A stretch of DNA of 64,000 nt from Schistosoma mansoni (lineage: Eukaryota > Platyhelminthes > Trematoda > Strigeidida > Schistosomatidae): assembly GCF_000237925.1 (NCBI RefSeq), contig NC_031501.1:3910801-3974800 (forward strand), in the 5' to 3' direction. Position 1 is the stretch's first letter; each line of letters begins with the position of its first letter. Position numbers and translations under genes: made by a program. The notes under the pieces are model-generated. The model searched no databases. It was not told the origin of the DNA and saw nothing but the letters and a program-made list of their open reading frames with translations. Below are positions 12,000 to 22,979 of the stretch, piece by piece.

Positions 12000-12128
12000 A
12001 AAAGGGGTTTTGTGGAGATTTCAGTATTTTTCATAGTTGAAATCATTAGTCAATTGAAGCTAGACCACCATGGAAAATCTGGAAGCACTGGACGGCCGTT
12101 GACTAATGATTTCAACTATGAAAAATGA
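12000..12128. repeat. Short fold-back SINE end (family A)
   Basis: Minus-strand 3' end of family A (GGGGTTTTGTGGAGATTTC to GGACGGCCGTTG) followed directly by a short inverted copy of its tip (GACTAATGATTTCAACTATG). No ribozyme core remains. Confidence 0.6.
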
Positions 12129-12407
12129 TAAAGGAAAGTTATCCCAGTCGTCAAACTGTGAATAATACCCATTAATAATTATTTGCTAAGTTAAACTTAT
12201 GAAGTCTTGTCTTTCATGGTTTATTTATTTCATATATCGTTATTAGAATATATATAAAAAAACACAAAATTCACATAGGTAAAGCCATGACCAATGGAAT
12301 TCAACCGAATGGGGAGTGAGGTAAGTATCACCAAACATCATCTACATTCTAATTTGATATTAATAATAACCATTTGTCTAAACGGTGGTGTACGAATCAC
12401 TGATACT

Positions 12408-12715
12408 ATAGTGTGGTCTACTTATATCCATATAAGTAGTATACGGTGATAGTCAGACATAGAGTGTATTTTGGCAGAAGACCGATAAGGAAAGAACTGA
12501 AATGAAGCGAAATTGGTGGGAAAATGCATGAACAATGGAATTAGAGAAGATGAGCTGATATTTACAGAAGGAACAGTGAAGATTGAGGCAATTGGTTGTT
12601 AATTTGCAAATTAACTGTTTATTGTATGGTTATTAGAATTTAGTGAGATAGTCTGTAATTTTTGCTTAAATACATTCTATTGTTCCCAACTAGTGTTTTC
12701 GTCCACTACAATACT
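12408..12715 (+). mobile_element. Probable solo LTR fossil
   Basis: It begins TATAGTGTGG and ends CACTACA, giving short inverted ends like LTR termini, and is flanked by similar ATAC tetramers. Near its start is a 9-bp hairpin (CTACTTATA/TATAAGTAG, 4-nt loop at 12419-12440), which recurs in related form at about 32931-32952. No internal coding part is present. The family is not established. Confidence 0.4.
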
Positions 12716-13199
12716 ATACTACACTACAGTATTTGGTTGAAAGACAACGGGTCATTTATTTTCTTTGAAGTAATATTAGTCCCTTTGTGAAAGAATAACC
12801 GCGATAACATTTCTTTCATAGATGTTTCCGCGTTGACCTTTGTTATTAACTGATTGATTTCACTATTACTTTATCGATTTGCTATTCCTCCCAAGGTCAC
12901 ATTTCATTTCTAGACATACACAGATGTCCTACAACAAATTTATCTTCTTGATTTTGAAGATTCTCTTAAACTCATGAATTCCCTTATTACTCATTACGTA
13001 GAGAATCATTGTTAAAGAGTTGTTTACTGGTTATCATCCAGTCAATCGAGTTCAGGTAGATTAGGTTTCACATTAAAAGAATGTTCGAATCATTCATTGT
13101 CAGGAACTAATGTGAGACAATTGGATTATTTGAAAACGTGATCCAATAGTATTATGATCTACAGTTTCAATAATATGTTTGATGAATAACTAACATTAA

Positions 13200-13525
13200 A
13201 TTCATTTAGTATTGTTTGTTTGAATCTTCTCATTGATGTTTAGGACTGCAACTGGTCAGTCTCTAATTGGCATATGTGCATACTGTGCGTATTACCTCGA
13301 TATAGCCCTAATTCACAAGCATTGTAAGCAAAGATGGATAGTGGCTAGCAGTGAAATCTAGTTTGACGCGCGTTTCGTCGACTCTACAGCTGGATGTACC
13401 TGTATCTCAGAGTTGATGTTCACTCTGGGACTCGAACCCATTACCTTTCGCTTCAAACACCATCACGTTATCCAATCAGCTACTGAGTCCTGATGGCCAC
13501 TTGCTTGTGCGATGGGGTGAAGTCT
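13200..13525 (-). mobile_element. Family C SINE
   Basis: In reverse complement it has a tRNA-like head with GGTTCGAGTCCC as B box, then CATCCAGC followed by a degraded hammerhead core (CTGTAGA), GAAA and CGCGCGTC, then a long 3' part ending near ACTAAATGAATTTA. The words match published schistosome hammerhead satellites as I remember them. Confidence 0.7.
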
Positions 13526-13527
13526 AA

Positions 13528-13650
13528 ATTCATTTAGCATTGTTTGTTTGAATCTTCCCATTGATGTACATCCAGCTGACGAGTCCTAAATAGAACGAAA
13601 CGCGCGTCTAGCTGGATTCCACTGCTATCTACTATCTATCTTTGCTTACA
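13528..13650 (+). mobile_element. Family C SINE, hammerhead-bearing half
   Basis: A short inverted 3' tip (13528-13565) leads into a plus-strand segment starting at the ribozyme and running through ACTGCTATC to the start of the 3' part. It lies back to back with the preceding copy, a fold-back pattern seen repeatedly in this window. Confidence 0.65.
13569..13617 (+). ncRNA. Hammerhead ribozyme motif, family C
   Basis: Core CTGACGA at 13576-13582, GAAA at 13597-13600, stem III and cleavage region CGCGCGTC ending at 13608. Stem I pairs ATCCAG with CTGGAT, with three extra bases after the cleavage site. Stem II (GTCC/GAAC) has one mismatch. The layout matches the well-studied Schistosoma hammerhead. 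Confidence 0.7.
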
Positions 13651-13717
13651 GTAACTAACATTGCTTACTTACTTAATTACATTTAATAATAATTACTTTT
13701 AAAATATTCTTATTTAG

Positions 13718-14578
13718 ATTCAATCTATTCACAATCCAATAATTATGATTACTCAATCAGTGATTTCTCAAATTGAAAATATAACAACTATTATGAATAC
13801 TACAATACTACCTATGAATTTACTTTCAATGAATGATACTATTGATAAATTCATTAATCATAATGAACACTATAATAACTCATCTATTTCAACATCACAA
13901 CAAACTATTATTCATCCTTATAAAGATTTAATTAAAATAAATAATAAAAATCAAAATCAAATAATCCCATTAAATTCTTCTTTATCTGAATTAAATTTAA
14001 TTAAAACAAATTCATTGGTTAAAAATATTCGTAATGTCCTTGATAAACCATTAGCTGGCTTAATTGTGATTGGTGCATTATTTTTCACTATTAGTATTCT
14101 ATTAGGATTGGTTGTTTTAATTTTTTATAAAAAACGTAATACAGTATTTGTATATGAAAAAAGTCAACATGGTGGATTGAATTCATTAAATGATCGGTCA
14201 ATTATTATTGGTCAAACAATGGAAGCTAGAAAAATTGGCAGTCAATTAGTAATGATGCATAAACATGATTCATTATACAGTTTCAATAATGAGGAGGAGG
14301 AGGAGGAGGAGGAGGATAGTTACAACGACAGCAATGTTGATGATGATGGTGAATATGGGGAGATCAGTTTCAATAATACAGACAACAATAATAATGATAA
14401 TGATGATTTATATAAAACAATATTTAAAGAACCCAAAAAAGCTTCATATATATTAAGATCAGAATATGATTTAATTAAAAATCCTTATTGTATTTCAGCT
14501 ATATCATGTAATTATGATCAAAATGAATTGAAGAAATTCAGAGATTATGAACAATCATACATGAATAAAATGACTGAG
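13718..14578 (+). CDS. Exon of single-pass membrane protein, unrecognised
   Basis: The frame opens exactly after a TATTTAG acceptor (13711-13717) and is open for 287 codons to GAG|GTAATA, a donor-like site; both ends are phase 0. If the donor is not used, the frame stops at 14599. The N-terminal part (about 100 residues) is Ser/Thr/Asn-rich with several N-glycosylation sequons (NTT, NDT, NSS). A hydrophobic helix (GLIVIGALFFTISILLGLVV) follows, then a basic KKR stop-transfer. The cytoplasmic tail has an acidic run of eight or nine Glu and an Asn/Asp-rich stretch encoded by GAG and AAT/GAT repeats. This fits a type I membrane protein. I do not recognise the family, and a signal peptide would have to lie in an upstream exon that I cannot identify. 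Confidence 0.65.
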
Positions 14579-14697
14579 GTAATACATATATCTATGTAAA
14601 CTTTTGAACAGACTGAATTCATGAAGCCTTTAGACATCAAAATAGTTAACATTAAAATTTTCATTGGTAAAACAAATAATTATTAGAAGGAGGTTTT

Positions 14698-15060
14698 GTG
14701 GAGATTTTAGTAATTTTATGTAGTTGAAATCATGAGTCAATTGAAACTAGACCACCATGGAAAACCTGGAAGCACTGGACAGCCGTTTCGTCCCACTATG
14801 GGACTACTCAGCATTCCGCATCCACGTGTCCGCATGCAGGGCTTGAACCCAGGACCTTAGATCTCGCGCGCGAGCGCTTAACCACTAGACCACTGAGCCG
14901 GCATCCAATGGTGTTATTGTCTAACTTCAAGCAATCCACGAAGTTGAGCAACCATTTCACCAATGTCGTCAGTGAGTTGATATCTCCCAACAGACCTGAT
15001 TGAACTCACCAGAACTCCAGGAAATACCTCATGGAGCCAGTCACTAGTGAGCATATGATC
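14698..15060 (-). mobile_element. Near full-length family A SINE
   Basis: In reverse complement: a 5' leader (GCTCACTAGTGACTGGC, TTTCCTGGAGTTCTGG, GAGATATCAACTCACTG), an A box (GCCGGCTCAGTGGTCTAG at about 14883-14900), a B-box-like GGGTTCAAGCCC, a hammerhead with one core change (CTGAGTA), and the 3' end at GGGGTTTT-like AGGTTTTGTGG. About 360 bp, so it defines the full unit together with the copies at 28.4 and 29.8 kb. Confidence 0.8.
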
Positions 15061-15125
15061 ATTATAAGAAGGAGGTTTTGTGGAGATATTAGTAATTTTA
15101 TATAGTTGAAATCATGGGTCAATAA
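15061..15125 (-). repeat. Truncated family A SINE 3' end
   Basis: It repeats the terminal 60 bases of the preceding copy (AGAAGGAGGTTTTGTGGAG to ATCATGGGTCAAT) in the same orientation. Probably a truncated second insertion at the same spot. Confidence 0.65.
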
Positions 15126-15249
15126 GCATTTTAATATTTGTAACTTCATCTCCCTTTTTTAAAAATTCTGATTGAAATCGCTGTTTCTAAAAAAACGTTT
15201 GTAAAGATCTTTCAGTTTCATAGATAATATCATGAGAAAATAGTTAAAA

Positions 15250-15490
15250 TACAGGAATCACTAGACAGCTATTTTGTTTAAAGATGGTACTTCTTAAAAG
15301 TGCGAATCTGCAAACTCGCCGGGGATCGAACCCAGCACTCTGAAGTTAGGCATGTAGATCATTGGTTGTCAGCCAATCTGTTTCATAGTCCGCTGCGATT
15401 ATGAATGCACACCACTGAAAACTCTCATACAAGGGTGAAAGAGCAGTCCGATGTTTCTTAGTCTTCATTGATTGTTTTATTAAATTCACT
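15250..15490. repeat. Decayed fold-back family A SINE
   Basis: Minus half 15250-15370 (GGGATCGAACCC, B-box-like) and plus half 15385-15490 (eroded hammerhead, then GATGTTTCTTAGTC). Both are strongly diverged. Confidence 0.45.
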
Positions 15491-15711
15491 GTGAGATGCG
15501 AACAATAACTCTATATGGTCAAGATCTGTTTATATGTTTGAGGCTTTTATCAAGATATGATTCTATGTGATTTGATGTAAACAAATTCTTCGTACACTTA
15601 ATTTAAGTGAAGATTTACATAAGTCTGAGATCAGCATATTGCGTTAAACAAATAGATGAAATATAGCTTATAGGGTTAGAAAAACACAAAAATTACAAAA
15701 TTATCGTTCAT

Positions 15712-16058
15712 TGATCACCACCCAGTGATCAATCAGTTGTCAATACATCTCAGTCCTACAAAAGGTTAGTTGCGGCGTGGATAGCTCAGTGGTAACGTCT
15801 CTGACTGTGACACGTTAGGAAGCATCAGTTCCCTCAAAATTACAGGTACACCTTGCTGACGAGTGCCAAGTAGAACGAAACCTAGGTCCAGGGTTTCCTG
15901 TTGACTACCTCCAACCACTATCTTATTTCAAAATAGTGCATGCAATGTCGAGTCAACTTGACTGATGGACACATTGCAACTTCATCGATAGGTTTCGATC
16001 TTCACTAAGAGGGACCTGACATACATGATAGTGATCACCACCCAGTGATCAATCAGTT
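15712..16058 (+). mobile_element. Family B SINE with direct repeats at both ends
   Basis: A leader (CAATACATCTCAGTCCTAC), an A-box-like GATAGCTCAGTGGTAACG at 15780-15797, a weak B-box region, a hammerhead, then a 3' part (TTTCCTGTTGACTACC, GTGCATGCAATGTCGAG) ending GACATACATGATAG. TGATCACCACCCAGTGATCA and the next seven bases occur at both ends (about 15711 and 16032). Since a diverged version of this word also starts the copy at 8.04 kb, it is probably part of the unit, so this may be the remains of a tandem array rather than a target duplication. Confidence 0.65.
15850..15894 (+). ncRNA. Hammerhead ribozyme motif, family B
   Basis: Core CTGACGA at 15856-15862, GAAA at 15877-15880, stem III palindrome around CCTAGG, and GTC ending at 15888. 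Stem I pairs ACCTTG with CAGGGT (one G-U). Stem II is weak in this copy. The stem sequences differ from families A and C. Confidence 0.6.
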
Positions 16059-16339
16059 ACTTTTAAATTCCTTTGGTATACTGTCTGTTTAATGTAAAAT
16101 GATGCAGGAATCATTTTTTAATGAAGACCAATAAAAAATGTCTCACTTTCGAAAACATGCACAACAGGGTAGTTGAATGTGAAATGTGTAAAACCAAGAT
16201 TATCTGTCAATGGTTCTCCATTAATTTTAATTATCAGTACCTACCGATGGGTAAAGTTCTGATTCGTTTATGCACGATTAGGTCTTAAACTGGAATTTCT
16301 TAAAAACAAATTAATATTATTTCAATAAAACTAAAAACA

Positions 16340-16780
16340 AATAGTTCTCACACTTCGAATCTCGATCTGATCTTGGCTAGACCAAGAACTCGAACCTGGA
16401 AGCACTGGAAGAGAGTTTTGTATTAGTATAGGATTCTTCAACAGTGCATATTCATATCCCTTGCATACGGGAATCCAACACAGGACATTCATCCTCATAC
16501 GCGAACACAACCTCTTGGGCTGCACAATATAGTGAGCTAAATGAAGTTAGACATTAACACCGTTACATGCTAGATCAGCGGTCTAGGGGTTCTTATGAAA
16601 AAGTGAAGGCCCTGGGGTTTGATTTCCAGTGTGCTTTTAGGTACACACAGTTGAGTAGTCCCACAATAGAACCAAATGCACGTTTAGTGCTCTAAGGTTG
16701 TCAACACTAGTCTGACTGTGATCAGTTTGTGATTTATAATATAGAAAATTCTACAATCTCCACAAATCCACCTTACCTAT
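16340..16780. repeat. Head-to-head pair of family A SINEs
   Basis: A minus copy (16340-16545) is joined to a plus copy (16546-16780) that restarts at the leader (AATGAAGTTAGACATTAAC) and has an A-box-like GATCAGCGGTCTAGG. Both are eroded but almost complete, so they form a long imperfect inverted repeat. Confidence 0.6.
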
Positions 16781-16784
16781 AACA

Positions 16785-17270
16785 AATAATTGCGCTGAAC
16801 GATATTTTTCTCGAAAATGGAAGTTAAATTCTATATTTTCACAACTTACATAATCTTTAAAACCAATTTTTATCGTTTCAGATAAACAAAAGGTCAAAAT
16901 CTCACGGCAATCGATTATCCTTAAACAATGGTAACATTATAAGGAATCCAACATTTGTTTTATGTCCTAAACATGCTCAAATGATGGCTAACCGAAAATA
17001 ACCTGAGAGAGAAACTATTCTTTCAGTATTTGGTGAAAAATGATATTTCTGGACATTCGTGCAGGTTCGCTTATAGTTTATTGAAGAGGAAGAAAATGGA
17101 CAATGAAATTTTCTAATTAATTAATGGCAGCAGAGTACATATTATTTGTATATAGAAAACCTTTTGTCAACCATACTACTTATTTATAAACTGAATAGTC
17201 TTCTGTTTTTTCAAAAAAAAAACGATCTTATTTGTAGTGAACCGATAATTAACAGTTATTAAGAATTATA
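16785..17270. other. AT-rich non-coding stretch
   Basis: Nothing can be assigned. Confidence 0.5.
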
Positions 17271-17274
17271 AGCG

Positions 17275-17625
17275 AAGAATAGTAGCTAGCAGTGGAAACA
17301 AGGACGCGCGTTTCGTCCTATTCGGGATTCGTCAGCCGGATGTACTTGCACCTCAAGGTTGATGTTCACTCTGGGACTCAAACCCAGTACCTTTCGCTTC
17401 AAACGCCATCGCATTATCCACTCAGCTACTGAGTCTTGATAGCCATTTGCTTGTGCAACTGTATTCCACTGCTAGCCGCTATCCATCTTTGCTTACCATG
17501 TTTGTGAATTAAGGTTATATCGAGGCGATACGCACAGTATGCACATATGCCAATTAGAGACTGACCAGTTGCAGTCCTAAAACATCGATGGGAAAATCCA
17601 AACAAACAATACTACGTGAAGTTAT
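17275..17625. repeat. Fold-back family C SINE
   Basis: A minus segment (17275-17460) carries the B box (GGGTTTGAGTCCC in reverse complement) and a hammerhead core CTGACGA (17329-17335) with GAAA (17311-17314) and CGCGCGTC. It is followed by a plus 3' segment (17461-17625). AGTAGCTAGCAGTGGAA at the left is matched by TTCCACTGCTAGCCGCT at 17464-17480, so the element can fold into a hairpin of about 200 bases. Confidence 0.65.
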
Positions 17626-18084
17626 TAAGAATGCTACAATATTCCTATTTCTTGGTATTCTGTTTGACTTCAACAGATGATTGAGCTCGAATCATAGTGA
17701 GTTTCGACTTTATACCCTCGATAAATGATCACAAACGTTTTGCTGTCTTTTTTTTCTCCCTGATCTGATTTATTTGATCGAGATGAAATAGAAAATAATA
17801 TGAAGATACTGTTTTCCGCCAATCGATAGGAAAATGTAAATTAAACTTAAATCAGTTCATAACTTTTAATACTATTAAAGGCAGATAATTCATTCCTACG
17901 ACTAGAGACTATGTTACGTAGCTATTATAGCTATTATTACGTAGCTACTATAGTTGTTAGGCCTAACGAGGAAATTTCAATAAACAGTTTGGTAATGTTG
18001 ATACGAATTGAAATGTAGAAGTAGTATTGTCGAAAACGAGCTTTTTATTATTTTCGTGAATAAAACAAAAACATTTAATTAAGA

Positions 18085-18330
18085 TCAAGAACCAATCTAA
18101 GTTAGATATTCATGATAAACCAGATATTATTAGATAGATGCTTCATCTTAATATGAAACTGCTCAACAGTGCACATCCACAACCTTATCTAGGATTGAAC
18201 CCAAGACAGCCAGCTATATGGCAACCGTTTGATCTTTAAGTCACTAGGCACAAATCTAATTGTGTATATAACTAACTTAAATTAATTTGTGATATTGTAC
18301 AGCCATCCGTCATTGTCTTCCATTAATAGC
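18085..18330 (-). repeat. Decayed family A SINE
   Basis: Reverse complement keeps the leader (AATTTAAGTTAGTTATATAC), GGGTTCAATCCTAG as a B-box remnant and the 3' motif. Old and AT-drifted. Confidence 0.5.
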
Positions 18331-18334
18331 TGCC

Positions 18335-19000
18335 TCACACTCGACATATTTGAACTCCATCGGTCAAGGCTGTTGACAGGAAACCCTGAAATTTCTTCTC
18401 GGGATTAGTCCTTACTGAATTCATGGTAACCACAGAAACTTCGTAGAGAATTTTACATGCTTCTGAGATCATAAACTGACTTAAATCAGATAATCACTGA
18501 AAATTAGAAAGAAGTGTACAGCTGTTCTGTTCATGACATAACCTTGGAGATTACGCCAGTCAATAAGAAAACAGCAAAGATGAATGACTGATTCACGGTG
18601 TTAAAAATGGGTTTTAAATTTTAAGATTAGAATTTATAGTTAGTAAGTAAAGTTTAAGACTACCCGTTATGATTAAGATGTAGAAATTAGAGCTTAGACC
18701 TAATGTTTCAGATTAGAATGCACATATAAGGTGTAAGATTACGATTGGGATAAATAGTTTATATTTAAGATTTACAACAGCTATACATTCACCGTAAAAG
18801 CTAGTTCTAAGTGATTACCTTCAATCACAAATCCGAACTCTAACTGTAACCATGATTTATAAACTCTACATTATAATACTACAACATTATTACCAACCCT
18901 GACCCGAAACGATAATACCGTAGTCCTAAATTCTAATCGTAAAGCCTAATTCTCAGTTATAAGAATAGAATAAAGTATCTAACAATGATTTTTAGAGTAT
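18335..19000. other. Non-coding stretch
   Basis: Runs such as AAGATTAGAATTTATAGTTAG give imperfect short repeats around 18610-18960. No gene or clear element. Confidence 0.45.
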
Positions 19001-19004
19001 GGAG

Positions 19005-19290
19005 TTGTAGAGATTGTTGAATTTCATTTAAATCATGAATTAATCTAAGTTAGACCACTATTAAAATCCTGGGGGCATTGGGTGGTCGTTTCGTCCTAGT
19101 ATAAAACTCTCCAGTTTTTCACATTTGCACGCGAAACCAAAGGTTCTGGATCCGAGATCGTAGATATGCACTGCTGAAGAGTCCCATACTAAAACAAAAC
19201 AGATTTTCGGTGCTTTTACTAGTGGCCTAACTTTGATTGATTCATGATTCCAATGAAGTAATTTTGTCATCAAATTTAATTTCCTACGCT
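19005..19290. repeat. Fold-back family A SINE
   Basis: Minus 3' half at 19005-19125 and plus half from about 19128 with an eroded core (CTGAAGAGTCCCATACTA), each ending in the family's 3' motif. The hairpin is imperfect. Confidence 0.6.
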
Positions 19291-19294
19291 CAAT

Positions 19295-20585
19295 AGACAA
19301 TATTCTGTCTAGATAATAACGTCATAGCTTTGTAGCGACTTAGTAAACTTCATTATTGTCTCACTCTTTTTAGTTTCACTTCCAAGATCATTGTATAATA
19401 TATGATATATTACCATAGAATTAGTTTCTTTTTCCTCTCATCCCTTTAGCTACTAGTCACTAACTAACTTATTCACTTAAATACTCGTTCCATTTCTTAT
19501 TCCAAATCTAACTTCATTACATACTACTTAATTTTTAAGTACATTACATTACATTATTACTCAAATAATATTTTACATTGTAAATGTAATTACAGAAAAT
19601 TAGATTAGGTACATTAGGAGAAAAGGTTGTTCATTTCTAGTTTTGAATGTGATTATAGATAAATATGATTGTTGTTTTTGTCGGTTAGAAACCCATCCCC
19701 CTAAACACACACACACAGAGATGACAATAACGTCATCATGATCACCATTCTATGGATAATAGATTTTCAATTTATTAAGTGGGAGAAAGAAGACATTTTT
19801 ACTGGTTTCCCTTATTTTGAGAAGTGAAAAAAAAGGTAAACTATTGCCTAGAGGATTGGTAAATAGGTATGGGAGTGATCTAGTATTGAATGGGAATGAA
19901 GAGAAGTTAGGCTGAGAGGAAGAAGGAGATTTAAGAAAACACAGACACACACACACACGATAGAAACAATAATAAAATTGAAAATTAAATGAAAGGAAAA
20001 AAACAATCGGATTTTTCTTCTTACAGTACAAAAGAGAAAAAAAAGAGAAAGAAACATTGAATAAGAGAAATAATTTTTCTATTATTGAATTACCTTTAAA
20101 CTATGATTATCCATGGTTTTATTCACATGTCATAAATGTGTATGTGTAATGAAATGAAAATGAAAGAAATGTGAGTTGATCTCTCCCTCTCCCCCTCTCT
20201 CTCTCTATCTCTTTCCCTCTCTTTGTTTCTCTGCATTGGATACTCATCAACTGTACGAATAAATGATGTTTACAAATAAAGTATTTGTGTACAACTAATT
20301 GATTATTGAGTAATTATCAATGTTATGTATGTCAAGTTCTTCTTTATATTGATGACCAACTTTTATCTATCTAGTCGCAATGTGTTCTAAGTGACCTGAC
20401 ATTGCATGAACTCTGTTGAGATATTAGATGATTGAAGATGGTCAACTGAAAACATTTGACCTACATTTTGTGCAAGTTGATATTCATTAGCTAGGTGTAT
20501 CAATTCATGTGTAGTTAATAAAGGTTAGTCAATAATAGTAATGATCCATGTCGAGTGTGAGGTAGTTACTCACTGAAGACAATAG
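19295..20585. other. Microsatellite-rich non-coding stretch
   Basis: CA runs near 19704-19716 and 19941-19958, and a long pyrimidine CT tract at about 20181-20225. Minus-strand frames here are low-complexity products of purine-rich sequence, not genes. Confidence 0.6.
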
Positions 20586-20590
20586 GAGAT

Positions 20591-20835
20591 GGTTGTGCAA
20601 TATCGTGGATTGATTGGAGTTAGACATTAACACTGTTGGATGCCGGCTCAGTAGTCTAGAGGTTAAGCGCGTATGAGACCGAAGGTTCTGGTTTCGAAAC
20701 CAGCGTGCATGATCGTGGACGTGCACTGTTGAGGAGTCCTATACTCGGGCGAAACGGCCTTCTAGTGCTTCCAGGTTTTCAATGATGACCTAACATTGAT
20801 CGGTTCATGATCTCAATTAAAAATCAACAATTTCC
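20591..20835 (+). mobile_element. Family A SINE
   Basis: Leader GATTGGAGTTAGACATTAAC, A box GCCGGCTCAGTAGTCTAGAG at 20642-20661, B-box-like GGTTTCGAAACC, a hammerhead with core TTGAGGA (first core base changed) followed by GAAA and a GGCCTTC cleavage region, then the 3' end. The minus-strand open frame across it is not a gene. Confidence 0.75.
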
Positions 20836-21004
20836 ACAACCGTATACTGATAATACTACAAAAGTTATAAGTTCTGCAAACTTTTGGATATATCTTTTGA
20901 TCATCGGGTTACCGTAATTCATTGACAAATTACAACTCGATAGGAATGCATATCAGTTCAAGTCGAGGTATTTAATAGTGCTATAACGATAAGAAGGAAT
21001 CAAG

Positions 21005-21215
21005 GTGGAGGCAATATTCATCACAGATTGATTGCGTCTGCAATACCATTAACCCAGTGCATCTAACGGTCGTGGAATTATAGTGATATCTGACTTCCTT
21101 GGCTCGATCTATTGCTGGGTTATAGAGGAGTCACACATTAAACTAGAATAACTGCCTAGTGCTTCGGAGATTCAGATAGTACTATTAATGGGGTCAATTC
21201 GTGACGAATATCGCT
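21005..21215 (+). repeat. Decayed family A SINE
   Basis: Recognisable by order of words only: CAATACCATTAACCC leader, GGTCGTGGAATTATAG, AACTGCCTAGTGCTTCGG and a final GGGTCAATTCGTGA. Confidence 0.4.
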
Positions 21216-21219
21216 CATA

Positions 21220-22235
21220 ACCAATAATAGCTAGTTTTACTAAAAACTCGATACTGAAAATGTGATACAGGACAAATGAAATAAAAACTGCAGGAAAGAT
21301 TTAGAAGACAAAAGATAAATACAACTGAGGCACTTGATCATATTTCCATCTAAATCACTTATTATCTCCGATACAAGACTTCATTCAAAAAGTACAACAA
21401 AGGTATCTATAACATCTCAATCGAATAATGTGAATACTATCAAACTACTTATGTTGGTTAACAGTAGTATAAATCGTTGAAAAACAATTTAATCAATAAT
21501 TCATTCAATTTTTTTATGTGTGAAAAAATACTAATCATTTATTTACTTACATTGATGAGTACAGTCAATGAAGATATTCCATCCTTTGACAAATTACATG
21601 ATGTTAAATTGAGGGTTGAAATATTTGGGACATGACGTAAAACTCGGCAAATTTCTTTTGAAGAAATTTAATGAAAAAATAAAAAATTATTTTGAAATTT
21701 ATGAATAAAATTATTTTCCTTCAAATAATTGATTAATGTCAAAAAAAAACTGCTAGGCAATGGCTGATTTCAATCTGTTACGTAACACTTGACTTTCGCT
21801 TAGTTCATAGCTGATTCTAATCATAAATACACGATCTGTATATAACATAAATATTACAAATCTCTTGTACAGGTCGATTGACTCAACAAACTTCTCATGT
21901 TATAGAGTTACTGGGTAATGAACAAAGACCTGGGTAAGGATAATCAGTTTATTGTCTAGTACAAATTAAAGAGTTCTTCCGTAAAATATGAAAACCATAC
22001 ATTGAATATTTCATTTGCAAATCCTCCATCGAGTGTCTCAAATGTCATTGTTCCTTTATTGGTATTACAATTACTCTTTGCTTACATTCCTGTTCTTTTC
22101 AATTCGTTCTTCTCAAACTTCTACTATTAGGTATTTCACTTCTAAATAATATTATATACTACTAATGTCTGTCGACACAAATAGCATACATCACAACTAG
22201 TTAAACTATCGGAGATGTCTAACTAAATTCATAGA
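21220..22235. other. AT-rich non-coding stretch
   Basis: Nothing can be assigned. Confidence 0.5.
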
Positions 22236-22239
22236 TTCA

Positions 22240-22760
22240 ATGCCCTCAAATGCCCTGGTACGCGAGAGAGCGAGGAGAGTCCGCTCTCCCTCTCGAAATT
22301 CTCTCACATGACCACGCGTATATAGCCTCTGTCAGGGAAGTCCTACTCAATGCCTTCTCACAGTGGCATTACTGTTGTTTACGAAATTGAGAGGACGAAA
22401 AGCGAATGTCAGGCGCTTTAACCGGGTTGGTGGACACGGAAAGTTCACCTAGAAGAGTTGGAAAACCCTGATTCCAAACCAATGGTGCACATGGGCTGTC
22501 TCCAGGATTCTGAGGGAACAAATGGCGTATGAACCAATTGTTGGTGATCGACTACCATGGGACTACATCTCCTCACGATGCTCCACTGACTTGTGGATCA
22601 GATCTTTAGGTCAAAGTCTCCGGGTGTGGCCCCCCAAGAAAACCACCTGCTTCGGTTTGGGCACCCGGGAAGTATTCCAAATCAAATGAGATTTGTGTGG
22701 CGCACATGCATCTTGTGCCCCTTTGTACCAATATTAATTTGTTTAAATAAGTAATATAGA
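22240..22760 (+). mobile_element. Non-autonomous RTE-type unit (unit U)
   Basis: About 450 bp of a GC-richer leader (CTCTCACATGACCACG, CAGGGAAGTCCTACTCAATG, CCAACCAATG-like and GGGCACCCGGGAAGT) are joined directly to a 3' tail, TGTGGCGCACATGCATCTTG to TTTGTACCAATATTAATTTG, ending in TAAATAAGTAA. The same leader recurs at 52808-53258 (+) and 56668-57108 (-), and the same tail at six or more sites. It has no ORF and looks like an internal-deletion derivative of an RTE-type LINE. Confidence 0.65.
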
Positions 22761-22979
22761 TTCAAAAATTTATTCATCCACATTAAAGTCGTGTAGCGAA
22801 ATTCTTGTTATATTCCACCATATTATTCCCCAGATATCTACAACTTTCCCCCCTCTCTTGATTAACAGTTGATAATAACAGTATTAACATGAATTTTAGT
22901 TCTAATTATTACACCATCTTTGAGTGTTGATTGATGGAGTTTAATCAGTATTAAAGAACTAGACAAACGTAATAACAGT

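Noticed and set aside
15711-16058. Direct repeats as target-site duplication of the family B SINE
   Set aside because: A diverged version of the same word begins the copy at 8.04 kb, so it is probably part of the unit.
19750-20057. Minus-strand frames of 69 and 93 codons
   Set aside because: They are low-complexity Phe/Ser/Leu-rich products of purine-rich simple sequence.
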